Position numbers and translations under genes: made by a program
Part shown: positions 33,265 through 41,724 of the stretch, piece after piece
Numbering within the stretch: the first letter of the stretch is position 1
Layout of the letters: every line of letters begins with the position of its first letter
Notes under the pieces: model-generated
Databases searched by the model: none
What the model saw: only the letters and a program-made list of their open reading frames with translations
Told to the model about the DNA's origin: nothing
Assembly (NCBI RefSeq): GCF_001613125.1
Contig: NZ_BDBT01000032.1
Location: 1-64,000 of the forward strand
Direction: 5' to 3'
Source: Nocardia shimofusensis NBRC 100134
GTDB lineage: Bacteria > Actinomycetota > Actinomycetes > Mycobacteriales > Mycobacteriaceae
Length of the DNA: 64,000 nucleotides

Positions 33265-33286
33265 AATGTAGGTACGTACCTACATT
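33265..33286. promoter_or_regulatory. 22-bp perfect palindromic operator of the toxin-antitoxin operon
   Basis: Half-site AATGTAGGTAC followed by its exact reverse complement, 12 bp upstream of the antitoxin start. TAATGT overlaps its upstream edge as a likely -10, so bound complex would block transcription. Confidence 0.85.
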
Positions 33287-33392
33287 AGCAGATCCGCTTC
33301 TACCTGCACGGAATCCGCCTCGGCAGGTCTGGTCGGCTCGACACAACGGACGCATCGCCAACGGCGCTCGGGCCGCGCGGCGATCGCGGGGA

Positions 33393-34238
33393 CTACCGTG
33401 GCTGCGTGTCGGTCACCCGCTGCTTCGGCCGGGTGGTTCGCAAGAACGCCGTCGGAGACGGCGCCGAGGGCATGCGGCGCGGAGTCCGCACGGAACCGAG
33501 AGAGTCACCACCCGACCGGGTTTCCGCGAGAGTCGCGCCGACGCTCTCCAGCCTGCGATGGTGGGTTCCGGCCGTCGTGAGCAGGCGGTCCACGTCGCGG
33601 GCCAGAAAGGCGTCGAGCATGTGCGCGTGGTCGTTGTGCAGGGCAAGCCAGCCCGAGCGATCGGCGTGTACCACGGTCCGCACGGGTTCGGTGGCGTGTA
33701 AGGCGGTTTCGAGCATCCGCAGCAATCGGAACATGCGCGACGGCCGGGTCAGCGCGACATGGAAGCGACGGGAGCAGCGATGGTAGGCGAGGAGGTCGTC
33801 GTCGCGGATGGCGGCTTCCAGATCGGCGTGCACGGTGAGCACGGCCTCGATGTCGGCCTCGGTGGCATGCCGCGCGGCGGCGGCCAGCGACGCGGTTTCC
33901 AATGTCTCTCGCACGGTGTACATTTCGCTCAACTCGGCGGCGCTGAGCTGGGCGACGAGGTATCCGGAGCGCGGCTGGTGGGTGACCAACCCCTCCCCCA
34001 TGAGCGTGTCGAGCGCCGCCCGGACCGGTGTGTGGCCGACGCCGAACAGTTCCGCGACTTCGCGCAGCGGAATGGCGGTGCTCGGTGGCACCGCCCCGTC
34101 CAGAATCACCCGGCGCAGTTCTCCCAGGATGATCTGGGGTCTTCCGGGTTCGTCGGCCACCAACAGGGCGAGCAACGCGGATCGTCGGCGTGGCGGCATG
34201 GCCCCACGGTAGGCGGCGCGTGTTGCGATCTCGGTCAC
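33393..34238 (-). CDS. GntR-family regulator with FCD domain
   Basis: 281 residues. Winged helix at residues about 35-95 (LRRVILDGAVPPSTAIPLRE, then VAELFGVGHTPVRAALDTLM). A helical FCD ligand domain follows (TVRETLETASLAAAARHAT; HRCSRRFHVALTRPS; HNDHAHMLDAFLARD), with His residues suited to a metal-bound carboxylate. A 45-residue Ser/Pro/Arg-rich tail is unusual. It stands alone, so its target is unknown. Start 34238 is GTG; ATG at 34199 is an alternative. Confidence 0.88.
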   Translation of the reverse strand: MTEIATRAAYRGAMPPRRRSALLALLVADEPGRPQIILGELRRVILDGAVPPSTAIPLREVAELFGVGHTPVRAALDTLMGEGLVTHQPRSGYLVAQLSAAELSEMYTVRETLETASLAAAARHATEADIEAVLTVHADLEAAIRDDDLLAYHRCSRRFHVALTRPSRMFRLLRMLETALHATEPVRTVVHADRSGWLALHNDHAHMLDAFLARDVDRLLTTAGTHHRRLESVGATLAETRSGGDSLGSVRTPRRMPSAPSPTAFLRTTRPKQRVTDTQPR

Positions 34239-34315
34239 GGATGTGACGGCCAGGAAAATGTACGTGCAGTTGCCCGTGAGACCGGAAACGAGTCGGCCGC
34301 CCGGACGCGACTCGG

Positions 34316-34352
34316 CGCAGGCCCCACGCCCGGAGCGGGCGCGGGGCCTGCG
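34316..34352 (-). terminator. Strong hairpin terminator of the DUF305 operon
   Basis: 17-bp stem with a single mismatch (arms begin CGCAGGCCCC and end GGGGCCTGCG) around a GAG loop, 13 nt beyond the DUF305 stop. Confidence 0.8.
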
Positions 34353-34365
34353 GGAACATGCGGGA

Positions 34366-35025
34366 TCAGCCCTTCAGCATGTTCCGCATCTCGTCGATCT
34401 CGGCCTGCTGGGAATCGATGATCTGCTGGGCCAGCGCCTTGGCGTCCGGATCGGCGCCTTCGGCGAGTTCGGTGCGCGACATCTCGATCGCACCCTCGTG
34501 GTGGGCGATCATCCCGTTCAGCCACATCTGGTCGAACTCGGCCCCGGTGGCGGCCCCCATGCGCGACATGTGCTCGTCGCTCATCATCCCCGGCATCATC
34601 GGCGAGGACATCATCGGCGAGCCACCGCCGTGCGGGCCGCCACCGTGCCCGCCACCGGTGACGGGCGCGCCCCACGCCTGCAACCACCCGGTCATCGTCG
34701 CGATCTCCGGTTCCTGGGCGGCCTGGATCCGCTTCGCCAGGTCCTGGAGTTGCGGATCGGTCGAACGCGAGATCGCCATCTCGGCCATCATCACGGCCTG
34801 ACGATGGTGCGGGATCATCTCCTGCGCGAAGGTGACATCGGCGTCGTTGTGCACATCGGCCGGTGCGTTCGTGCCGCTGGTCGTCGGTGCCGCCGTGGCC
34901 GAGACACCGACGGTGGCAGCGCCGGTGTCCGAGCTATCGGCCGAGTCGTCGTCGCCACAGCCGGTCAGTACAGCAGCCGCGGCCAGCGCCGCCAGCACGG
35001 CTGAGGGAAGGGTCTTGCCGGACAT
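34366..35025 (-). CDS. DUF305 lipoprotein
   Basis: 219 residues, secreted lipoprotein: signal helix AVLAALAAAAVLTGC with lipobox Cys23. Two DUF305 repeats follow, each with the His motif (FAQEMIPHHRQAVMMAEMAI and LNGMIAHHEGAIEMSRTELA). A Gly/His/Met-rich linker between them (SPMMSSPMMPGMMSDEHMS) suggests copper binding. DUF305 proteins are often induced by copper; metal handling outside the membrane is inferred. Lies 90 nt after a DUF6153 gene and ends in a strong terminator. Confidence 0.9.
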   Translation of the reverse strand: MSGKTLPSAVLAALAAAAVLTGCGDDDSADSSDTGAATVGVSATAAPTTSGTNAPADVHNDADVTFAQEMIPHHRQAVMMAEMAISRSTDPQLQDLAKRIQAAQEPEIATMTGWLQAWGAPVTGGGHGGGPHGGGSPMMSSPMMPGMMSDEHMSRMGAATGAEFDQMWLNGMIAHHEGAIEMSRTELAEGADPDAKALAQQIIDSQQAEIDEMRNMLKG

Positions 35026-35115
35026 GAGTCACTCCTGAAGTGTTCGGGGATTTCGGAAAGTGTTCGGACACACCGCGATCCGGGCGAAACAAGCACCGGA
35101 TCCGGCGGTCGTCGA

Positions 35116-35610
35116 TCACTGCCGTAACACACACAGAACAGCCAGGCGCCGCGAAGTCGGCATCGGCGGAGCGCGACCGAACCCGTCCCGACACCGGATC
35201 GGGCTCACCAGACGCCCACCGGCCGACGACGGCCATGCCACGGCCGAGAATACGAGTGCCAGCCCGGCCACCGCGGCCATGATCGCCAGGCACAGATGCA
35301 TCACGCCGGTATGTCCGTCGTCGTGACCACCGCCGGGCATCTCGTCGTGCCCGCGTTCCCACGCCGGGGCCGCGTGGGGCACCGACGCGCAGCAACTCTC
35401 GTGCGATCCGTTCTCGGCAGGCGACGCGACAGTTGTCACCATCCCGGCCGGGATCACCTGTGCGGCGATCGCCCGAGTGCCGCCACTGTGTTCATGCCCG
35501 GTCGAACCGGTGAGGGGAGCGTGGTGCATGCCGAGCACGGCCACCGCCAAGGTGACCCACAGCAACGAACGCAGCAGCGTCCTCGCACGACCGGACAGCA
35601 CAGAACCCAC
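35116..35610 (-). CDS. DUF6153-type His-rich membrane protein
   Basis: About 164 residues. First membrane helix LLWVTLAVAVLGMHHAPL, then an extracytoplasmic loop rich in His, Cys and Met (SHESCCASVPHAAP; GHDEMPGGGHDDGHTGVMH), then a second helix CLAIMAAVAGLALVFSAVAW. This is the layout of small actinobacterial DUF6153 proteins. GTG 35610 or 35601 are possible starts. The His/Cys loop and the linked DUF305 gene suggest a metal-handling pair. Confidence 0.75.
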   Translation of the reverse strand: MGSVLSGRARTLLRSLLWVTLAVAVLGMHHAPLTGSTGHEHSGGTRAIAAQVIPAGMVTTVASPAENGSHESCCASVPHAAPAWERGHDEMPGGGHDDGHTGVMHLCLAIMAAVAGLALVFSAVAWPSSAGGRLVSPIRCRDGFGRAPPMPTSRRLAVLCVLRQ

Positions 35611-35766
35611 CCTAGCAGCGACGATCCCCCAACCGGTTCCGCCGATACGGCGCCGGGCAGACGTGCAGACGCCGACAGCCCGCGAGACGATCCCAGCGGA
35701 CCGGATTCGTCGGACGGCAAGTGCGAGCACGCGATCGGCGGCGTGCCCCGGAGCCGGAAGCCCACG

Positions 35767-35792
35767 CGTAGGGCGACGGCGGTCGCCCTACG
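35767..35792 (-). terminator. Terminator of the argCJBDFR operon
   Basis: CGTAGGGCGAC and GTCGCCCTACG, 11 perfect base pairs around a 4-nt loop, 3 nt beyond the argR stop. Confidence 0.8.
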
Positions 35793-35795
35793 GGA

Positions 35796-36332
35796 TCAGG
35801 CGAGTGCCTCGATCTTCGCGGCCAGTTCGGCGCCGGTGAGCGGTTCGCGGGCGATGACGGCGATGGTGTCGTCGCCGGCGATGGTGCCGACGATGTAGGG
35901 CAAGGCGGCTCGGTCCAGGGCGGAGGCGAGATAACCGGCGGCGCCGGGCGGCGTGCGCAGGACGGCGATATTGCCGCTGGCGTCGGTGGAGACCAGCAGG
36001 TCGCCGAGAAGTTTGGAAAGGCGATCGGTACCACCGGTGACGCCGCGAACGGGGCTGCCGTCCTCGGGGACGATGTAGACGCCCGCGCCGCCGTCGGCCG
36101 CGCGCAGCTTCACCGCGCCGAGTTCGTCGAGATCGCGGGAGAGGGTGGCCTGGGTGGCCTCGATGCCCTCGGCGGCGAGCAGCGCGGCCAGTTCGGTCTG
36201 GCTGCGCACGGCGTGGGCGGAGAGCAGTTCGATGATGCGGGACTGGCGGCCCGCGCGGGTGCGGGCGATCGCCGGCGTCTTACCGTCGGCCGATCGCCCG
36301 GCGCCGCCGCGCTCGGGGGTGGAGACGCTCAT
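35796..36332 (-). CDS. argR: Arginine repressor
   Basis: 178 residues. Winged-helix domain from about residue 25 (ARTRAGRQSRIIELLSAHAV; QTELAALLAAEGIEATQATL; SRDLDELGAVKLR) and a C-terminal hexamerisation/arginine-binding domain (NIAVLRTPPGAAGYLASALD; GTIAGDDTIAVIAREP). Represses arg genes with arginine as corepressor; candidate operators precede argC and argG. ATG overlaps the argF stop by 4 nt. Last gene of the operon, ended by a hairpin. Confidence 0.96.
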   Translation of the reverse strand: MSVSTPERGGAGRSADGKTPAIARTRAGRQSRIIELLSAHAVRSQTELAALLAAEGIEATQATLSRDLDELGAVKLRAADGGAGVYIVPEDGSPVRGVTGGTDRLSKLLGDLLVSTDASGNIAVLRTPPGAAGYLASALDRAALPYIVGTIAGDDTIAVIAREPLTGAELAAKIEALA

Positions 36333-37300
36333 TGTGACTCTCGATCGGCCGGCTCTCGATCGGCCGGCTCTCGCTTGGCCAGCAGCCACGCCAGCAGCGC
36401 CTTCTGGGCGTGCAGGCGGTTCTCCGCCTCGTCCCACACCGCGCTGTGCGGGCCGTCGATGACCTCGTCGGTGATCTCGTCGCCGCGGTGCGCGGGCAGG
36501 CAGTGCAGCACCACCACATCGGGTTCGGCGTGCGCGAGCAGGCCGGCGTCGATGCGGAAGGGCACGAACGGGCCGACCCGGTCCAGGCCGTCGTTCTCCT
36601 GGCCCATCGAGGTCCAGGTATCGGTGACCAGCGCGTGCGCCCCGGTCGCGGCGGTGACGGGATCGCCGGTGACGGTGATGCTCGCGCCGGTCTCGACGGC
36701 ACGCTTGCGGGCGGCCTCGAGCACCCACGGCAACGGCTCGAAGCCGGCCGGTGCGGCGATGGTGACGTCGAGTCCCGCGGTGACGCCGCCGAGCAGCAGC
36801 GAGTGCGCCATATTGTTCGCGCCGTCGCCGAAGTAGGCGAGTTTGCGGCCGGACAACGAGCCCAGACGCTGACGCAGGGTCATGAGGTCGGCCAGCACCT
36901 GACAGGGGTGGAACTCGTTGGACAGCGCGTTGACCACCGGAACCGTCGCCGCCGAGGCCATCTGGTCGAGGCGGTCCTGTTCGAAGGTGCGCCAGACGAC
37001 GGCTTCGACATAGCGCGAGAGCACCCGGCCGGTGTCGGCGAGGGTTTCCTCGCGGCCCAGCTGGGTGTCGCGCCCGTCGACGACCACCGCGTGCCCGCCG
37101 AGCTGGGCGATGCCCATCTCGAAGGAGAAGCGGGTGCGGGTGGAATTCTTCTCGAAGATCACCCCGACCCCGCGCGGCCCTTCCAGCGGGCGCCGGGAGA
37201 ACGGCGCTTTCGCGAGTTCCAGTGCCAGGTCGAGGATTTCGGCCTGTTCCGCGGGCGAGACGTCGTCGTCGCGCAGGAAGTGACGCAGTTCGCCGGTCAT
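36329..37300 (-). CDS. argF: Ornithine carbamoyltransferase
   Basis: Makes citrulline from ornithine and carbamoyl phosphate; 323 residues. Carbamoyl-phosphate motif STRTR at residues 53-57, ornithine-site motif HCLPAHRG near the C-terminus and FHPCQ in the middle. ATG at 37300 overlaps argD by one base (TGATG); a GTG immediately before is possible. The last residues repeat EPADR twice, from a 15-bp tandem duplication in the gene. Confidence 0.97.
   Translation of the reverse strand: MTGELRHFLRDDDVSPAEQAEILDLALELAKAPFSRRPLEGPRGVGVIFEKNSTRTRFSFEMGIAQLGGHAVVVDGRDTQLGREETLADTGRVLSRYVEAVVWRTFEQDRLDQMASAATVPVVNALSNEFHPCQVLADLMTLRQRLGSLSGRKLAYFGDGANNMAHSLLLGGVTAGLDVTIAAPAGFEPLPWVLEAARKRAVETGASITVTGDPVTAATGAHALVTDTWTSMGQENDGLDRVGPFVPFRIDAGLLAHAEPDVVVLHCLPAHRGDEITDEVIDGPHSAVWDEAENRLHAQKALLAWLLAKREPADREPADRESQ
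36338..36367. repeat. 15-bp tandem duplication in the argF 3' end
   Basis: CTCTCGATCGGCCGG twice (36338-36352, 36353-36367) plus a partial third copy CTCTCG. In frame: duplicates EPADR in ArgF just before the stop and argR start. Confidence 0.85.
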
Positions 37301-38523
37301 CACCGGGCTCCCTTCGCATCGGCGGCCGCCGCATCGAGGATCCCCGGCAGGTCGGCGACGAAATTCTCGGCCTGGGTCTCGGTGAGCACCAGCGGCGGCG
37401 CCAGCCGCAGGACATTCGGCTTGGGCGCGTTGATCAGGTAACCCGCCTCCCGGGCGCGAGCCTCCACCTCGGCGGAGACGTTGTCGGTCAAGGCGATACC
37501 GATCAACAGGCCCGCGCCGCGCACGTGGTCGACGAGCGGGTGCTCGAGCACGGCGATGCCGTCGCTGAGCCGCTTGCCGACCGATTCGACGTGGGCCAGC
37601 AGCCCCTCTTCGTCGATGGTGCGCAGCACCGCGAGCGCGGCGGCGGCGCAGACCGGGTTGCCGCCGAAGGTGGTGCCGTGCATGCCGGGGTTGAACAACT
37701 CGGCGGCGCGGCCGGTCGCCAGCACCGCGCCGATGGGCAGGCCGCCGCCGAGGCCCTTGGCCAGGGTGATCACGTCGGGGACGATGCCCGCGGCCTGATG
37801 GGCGTAGAACGGGCCGGTGCGGCCGATGCCGGTCTGCACCTCGTCCAGGATCAGCAGTGCACCGTGGCGTGAGGTGATCTCGCGGGCCTTGGCCAGGTAG
37901 TCCAGCGGCGGGACGATCACGCCGGACTCGCCGAGGATCGGTTCGAGGAACACCGCGGCGGTGTGGTCGTCGACCGCGGCGGCCAGTGCGGCGGCGTCAC
38001 CGTAGGGCACGTACACGACGCCGGGGGGCATCGGTTCGAACGGCGCGCGCTTGGAGGGCTGGCCGGTCAGCGCGAGCGCGCCCATGGTGCGGCCGTGGAA
38101 GGCCTCCTCGCAGGCGACGATCTTGGTCCGGCCGGTGAGCCGGGACAGCTTGAACGCCGCTTCGTTGGCCTCGGTGCCGGAGTTGCAGAAGAACGCCTTG
38201 CCTTCCCCGTCGCCGAAGTGCGCGAGCAGCCGTTCGGCGAGTTCGACGACCGGCTCGCTGACATACAGGTTCGACACGTGGCCGAGGGTGCCCAGCTGCT
38301 GGGTGACCGCGGCCAGGATGGCCGGGTGGCCGTGGCCGAGGCTGTTGACCGCGATGCCGCCGAGGAAATCGAGGTAGCGCTTGCCGTCGGCGTCGTAGAC
38401 CACCGCGCCGGAGCCGCGCACCAGCGCGACCTTCGGGGTGCCGTAGTTGTTCATCAGCGCCGAGGACCAGCGCTGCCGCAGCTGCTCGGTGTCCTGCTGT
38501 CCGGTCTGTGCTGTCGCGTTCAT
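37300..38523 (-). CDS. argD: Acetylornithine aminotransferase
   Basis: PLP enzyme of class III, 407 residues, converting N-acetylglutamate semialdehyde to acetylornithine. PLP lysine K256 in VITLAKGLGGGLPIGA; cofactor Asp in LLILDEVQTGIGRTG; FFCNSGTEANEAAFK contacts the phosphate. ATG overlaps the argB stop by 3 nt (ATGA type), so translation is coupled. Confidence 0.97.
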   Translation of the reverse strand: MNATAQTGQQDTEQLRQRWSSALMNNYGTPKVALVRGSGAVVYDADGKRYLDFLGGIAVNSLGHGHPAILAAVTQQLGTLGHVSNLYVSEPVVELAERLLAHFGDGEGKAFFCNSGTEANEAAFKLSRLTGRTKIVACEEAFHGRTMGALALTGQPSKRAPFEPMPPGVVYVPYGDAAALAAAVDDHTAAVFLEPILGESGVIVPPLDYLAKAREITSRHGALLILDEVQTGIGRTGPFYAHQAAGIVPDVITLAKGLGGGLPIGAVLATGRAAELFNPGMHGTTFGGNPVCAAAALAVLRTIDEEGLLAHVESVGKRLSDGIAVLEHPLVDHVRGAGLLIGIALTDNVSAEVEARAREAGYLINAPKPNVLRLAPPLVLTETQAENFVADLPGILDAAAADAKGAR

Positions 38524-39425
38524 TCCGTCTCTCCTCCCGGCGTCACCATCGTGCCGATCCCCTCTCCGGTGAACAGTTCCAGCAACACCGAGTGCGCGAC
38601 GCGACCGTCGATCACATGCGCGCTCGGCACCCCGCCGCGCACCGCGCGCAAACAGGCTTCCATCTTCGGCACCATGCCCTCGTCCAGGCTCGGCAGCAAG
38701 TTCGCCAGCGCGGCGGCCTCGATACTGCTGGTCAGCGAGGACCGATCCGGCCAGTTCGTGTAGAGGCCCTCGACGTCGGTGAGCACGACCAGCTTCTCCG
38801 CGCCGATGCCCTCGGCGAGCGCGGCGGCGGCGGTGTCGGCATTGATGTTGTGCACCACGCCGTCGGCGTCGGGGGCGATGGTGGACACCACCGGAATCCG
38901 GCCGGCGTCGATGAGGTCGAGCACCGCGGCCGGGTTCACCTCGGTGACATCGCCGACCAACCCGATGTCGGTGGGTTCGCCCTCGACGAGGACCGTGCGC
39001 CTGGTCGCGGTGAACAGCCGGGCGTCCTCACCGGAGATGCCGACCGCGTAGGGGCCGTGGGCGTTGATCAGGCCGACGAGTTCGCGCCCGACCTGACCGA
39101 ACAGCACCATCCGTACCACGTCCATGACCTCGGGCGTGGTGACCCGGAATCCGCCGCGGAACTCGCCCTGCAAACCGAGCTTCTTCAGCATGGCGCTGAT
39201 CTGCGGCCCGCCGCCGTGCACCACCACCGGGTGCACCCCGACGGTGCGCAGGAACGCCATGTCGGCGGCGAAGGCGCGTTTGAGGTCCTCGTCGACCATG
39301 GCGTTGCCGCCGTATTTGACGACGACGATCTTGTCGCGGAATTTCTGCAGCCAGGGCAGCGCGTCGGCCAGCACGTGGGCCTTGTCCAGGGCCGACAGCG
39401 TGGACAGTGGGTCGAGGGCGGTCAT
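38520..39425 (-). CDS. argB: Acetylglutamate kinase
   Basis: 301 residues, amino-acid kinase fold. KYGGNAM near residue 41 and VVVHGGGPQI are phosphate/substrate loops; NINADTAAAALAEGIGAEKL is the nucleotide site. An N-terminal helix of about 25 residues is of the kind seen in arginine-inhibited hexameric enzymes, so feedback control is likely. ATG at 39425 overlaps argJ; the longer frame upstream runs inside argJ. Confidence 0.97.
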   Translation of the reverse strand: MTALDPLSTLSALDKAHVLADALPWLQKFRDKIVVVKYGGNAMVDEDLKRAFAADMAFLRTVGVHPVVVHGGGPQISAMLKKLGLQGEFRGGFRVTTPEVMDVVRMVLFGQVGRELVGLINAHGPYAVGISGEDARLFTATRRTVLVEGEPTDIGLVGDVTEVNPAAVLDLIDAGRIPVVSTIAPDADGVVHNINADTAAAALAEGIGAEKLVVLTDVEGLYTNWPDRSSLTSSIEAAALANLLPSLDEGMVPKMEACLRAVRGGVPSAHVIDGRVAHSVLLELFTGEGIGTMVTPGGETE

Positions 39426-40639
39426 GAGCTGTACGCCGAGTTCTCTTCGACATAGGCATACGACAGGTCGGTGGTGCGCACCATGGCGGTGCCCGCACCG
39501 ACGTTCAGTTCGACGCGGACGTCGATCTCCGCGCCGGACAGGTCGACTTCGCGGGCGCCGGGCGCGCCGACGCTGTCCACGCAGACCGGATTGCCGTTGA
39601 ACGACACCGAGATCCGGTCCGGGTCCAGGGTGATCGGTGCGATGCCGACGGCCGCCAGCACCCGGCCCCAGTTCGGGTCCGAGCCGAACAGCGCGCACTT
39701 GACCAGGCTGTCGCGGGCGATGGCACGGGCGGCGATCACGGCCTCGTCCTCGCTCGCCGCGCCGGTGACGGTGACCCGCACCCGCTTGGTGACGCCCTCG
39801 GCGTCGGCCATGAGCTGGGCGGCGAGGTCGTCGCAGACCGCGAGGACGGCGGCGTCGAGTTCCTCCTGCGAGGGGGTGACCTCGCTGGCGCCGTTGGCCA
39901 TCAGCAGCACGGTGTCGTTGGTGGAGCAGGAGCCGTCCACGTCGAGCCGGTCGAAGGTGAGCCGGGTCGCCTTGCGCAGCGCGCTGTCGAGCTGATCGGC
40001 GGTGACCGCCGCGTCGGTGGTGAGCACGACGAGCATGGTCGCCAACGAGGGGGCGAGCATGCCGGCGCCCTTGGCCATGCCGCCGACGTTCCACTTGTCG
40101 CGGTGGTGGAAGGCCGCTTCCTTGGGCACGGTGTCGGTGGTCATGATGGCGTGGGCGGCTTCGGTGCCGCCGGAGAGCCCGCCCGCCATCTCGTGCACGA
40201 TCTCGGTGACCGCCGGAATGAGCTTGTCCATCGGCAGCCGGTCGCCGATCAGGCCGGTCGAGCAGACCGCGATCTCGCCCGCGCCGGTCTCGGTGCCCCA
40301 GTTGCTCAATGCCGTCGCCAGTTCCTCGGCGGTGCGGTGGGTGTCCTGGAAGCCGCCGGGGCCGGTGCAGGCGTTGGCGCCCCCGGAATTGAGGATCACC
40401 GCGCGCAGCCGCTCGGCGGTGAGCACTTGTTGCGACCACAGCACGGGCGCGGCCTTGACCTTGTTACTGGTGAACACGCCCGCGGCCGCGTATTCGGGGC
40501 CTTCGTTGAAGACCAGCGCCAGGTCCGGTTTGCCGCTGGCCTTGATGCCCGCGGCGATACCCGCCGCCCGGAAGCCGAGCGGGGCGGTCACGCCCTGGGT
40601 CCGCACCAGCTTGCCGGTGCCGCTCTCGGTTGTCGTCAC
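39422..40639 (-). CDS. argJ: Bifunctional ornithine acetyltransferase/N-acetylglutamate synthase
   Basis: 405 residues. Self-cleaves between Ala200 and Thr201 in MLAPSLATMLVVLTTDA, with Thr201 the nucleophile of the beta chain. Recycles the acetyl group from acetylornithine to glutamate. NSGGANACTGPGGFQD and DGSCSTNDT are family marks. GTG at 40639 overlaps the argC stop by 4 nt. Confidence 0.97.
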   Translation of the reverse strand: MTTTESGTGKLVRTQGVTAPLGFRAAGIAAGIKASGKPDLALVFNEGPEYAAAGVFTSNKVKAAPVLWSQQVLTAERLRAVILNSGGANACTGPGGFQDTHRTAEELATALSNWGTETGAGEIAVCSTGLIGDRLPMDKLIPAVTEIVHEMAGGLSGGTEAAHAIMTTDTVPKEAAFHHRDKWNVGGMAKGAGMLAPSLATMLVVLTTDAAVTADQLDSALRKATRLTFDRLDVDGSCSTNDTVLLMANGASEVTPSQEELDAAVLAVCDDLAAQLMADAEGVTKRVRVTVTGAASEDEAVIAARAIARDSLVKCALFGSDPNWGRVLAAVGIAPITLDPDRISVSFNGNPVCVDSVGAPGAREVDLSGAEIDVRVELNVGAGTAMVRTTDLSYAYVEENSAYSS

Positions 40640-41688
40640 GGTGCCACTCCTACGGTGGGAAGTCCTTCGGTCTCGTCGAAGCCGACGGCCAGATTCATCG
40701 ATTGCACCGCGCCACCGGCGGTGCCCTTGGTCAGGTTGTCGATCGCGCCGATCACCACGAGCAGTCCGGCGTCGGCGTCCACGGTGACCTGGAGGGTCAT
40801 CGCGTTGGAGCCGAGCACCGCACCGGTCTGCGGGAGAACGCCCTCGGGCAGCAGATGCACGAACGGTTCGTCGGCGTAGGCCTTCTCGTAGACCGCGCGA
40901 GCCTGGGCGGCGTCGACGGTGGTGGGGGCGGTGCAGGTGGCGAGGATGCCGCGCGGCATGGGGGCCAGCACCGGGGTGAACGACACCTTCACCGGGCCGT
41001 CGGCCAGCGGCGACAGATTCTGCACGATCTCCGGCGTGTGGCGATGTGCGCCGGCGATGTTGTAGGCCCGCACCGATCCCATCACCTCCGAGCCGAGCAG
41101 GCCCACATCGAGCTTGCGGCCCGCGCCCGAGGTGCCGCTGACCGCGACGACGTTCACCGTCGGCTCGACGATGCCCGCCGCGACGGCGGGAGCCAGCGCC
41201 AGGCTCGACACAGTTGGATAGCAGCCGGGCACCGCGATCCGGGTGGCCCCGCGCAGCGCCTCGCGTCCGCCGGGTAGTTCGGGCAGGCCGTAGGGCCAGG
41301 TGCCCGCGTGATCGGTGCCGTAGTACTTGGTCCAGGCGGCCGCATCGCGCAGCCGGAAGTCGGCACCGCAATCGATGACGACGGTGGATTCGGGCAGTTG
41401 TTCGGCGATGGCGGCGGACTGGCCGTGCGGCAGACCGAGGAAGACCACGTCGTGACCGGACAGTTCCGCCGCGGTGGTCGGCGCGAGGATCCGGTCGGCC
41501 AGCGGCAGCAGATGCGGCTGGTGGGCGATCAGCGGGGAACCCGCGTTGGAGCCCGCGGTCAGCGCCCCGATCTCGAGGCGCCCGGATCGGTAACGTGGGT
41601 GGGCGAGCAGCAGGCGCAAGACCTCGCCGCCCGCGTATCCGCTCGCTCCGGCGACAGCAATCCGCAGAGGGGCATCCGAATCAGCCAT
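40636..41688 (-). CDS. argC: N-acetyl-gamma-glutamyl-phosphate reductase
   Basis: 350 residues from ATG at 41688; an earlier in-frame ATG at 41703 lies inside the operator. NADP-binding IAVAGASGYAGGEVLRLL at the N-terminus and catalytic Cys156 in IAVPGCYPT. First gene of argCJBDFR. There is no ribosome site before ATG 41688, but a CATAAT hexamer sits about 10 nt upstream, so the mRNA is probably leaderless and the operator overlaps the promoter. Confidence 0.96.
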   Translation of the reverse strand: MADSDAPLRIAVAGASGYAGGEVLRLLLAHPRYRSGRLEIGALTAGSNAGSPLIAHQPHLLPLADRILAPTTAAELSGHDVVFLGLPHGQSAAIAEQLPESTVVIDCGADFRLRDAAAWTKYYGTDHAGTWPYGLPELPGGREALRGATRIAVPGCYPTVSSLALAPAVAAGIVEPTVNVVAVSGTSGAGRKLDVGLLGSEVMGSVRAYNIAGAHRHTPEIVQNLSPLADGPVKVSFTPVLAPMPRGILATCTAPTTVDAAQARAVYEKAYADEPFVHLLPEGVLPQTGAVLGSNAMTLQVTVDADAGLLVVIGAIDNLTKGTAGGAVQSMNLAVGFDETEGLPTVGVAP

Positions 41689-41724
41689 GAAATGATTATG
41701 CACGACAGTGCAAGCTCATTCATG
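41689..41724 (-). promoter_or_regulatory. ArgR operator and promoter of argC
   Basis: Plus-strand GAAATGATTATGCACGAC then AGTGCAAGCTCATTCAT, the same plan as the argG site (22182-22222). It abuts the argC ATG, and CATAAT on the minus strand is a plausible -10, giving a leaderless transcript. Confidence 0.75.

Noticed and set aside
22083..35795. Integrase, transposase or attachment repeats bounding the arg-locus block
   Set aside because: None recognised; the island idea rests only on gene order and content.
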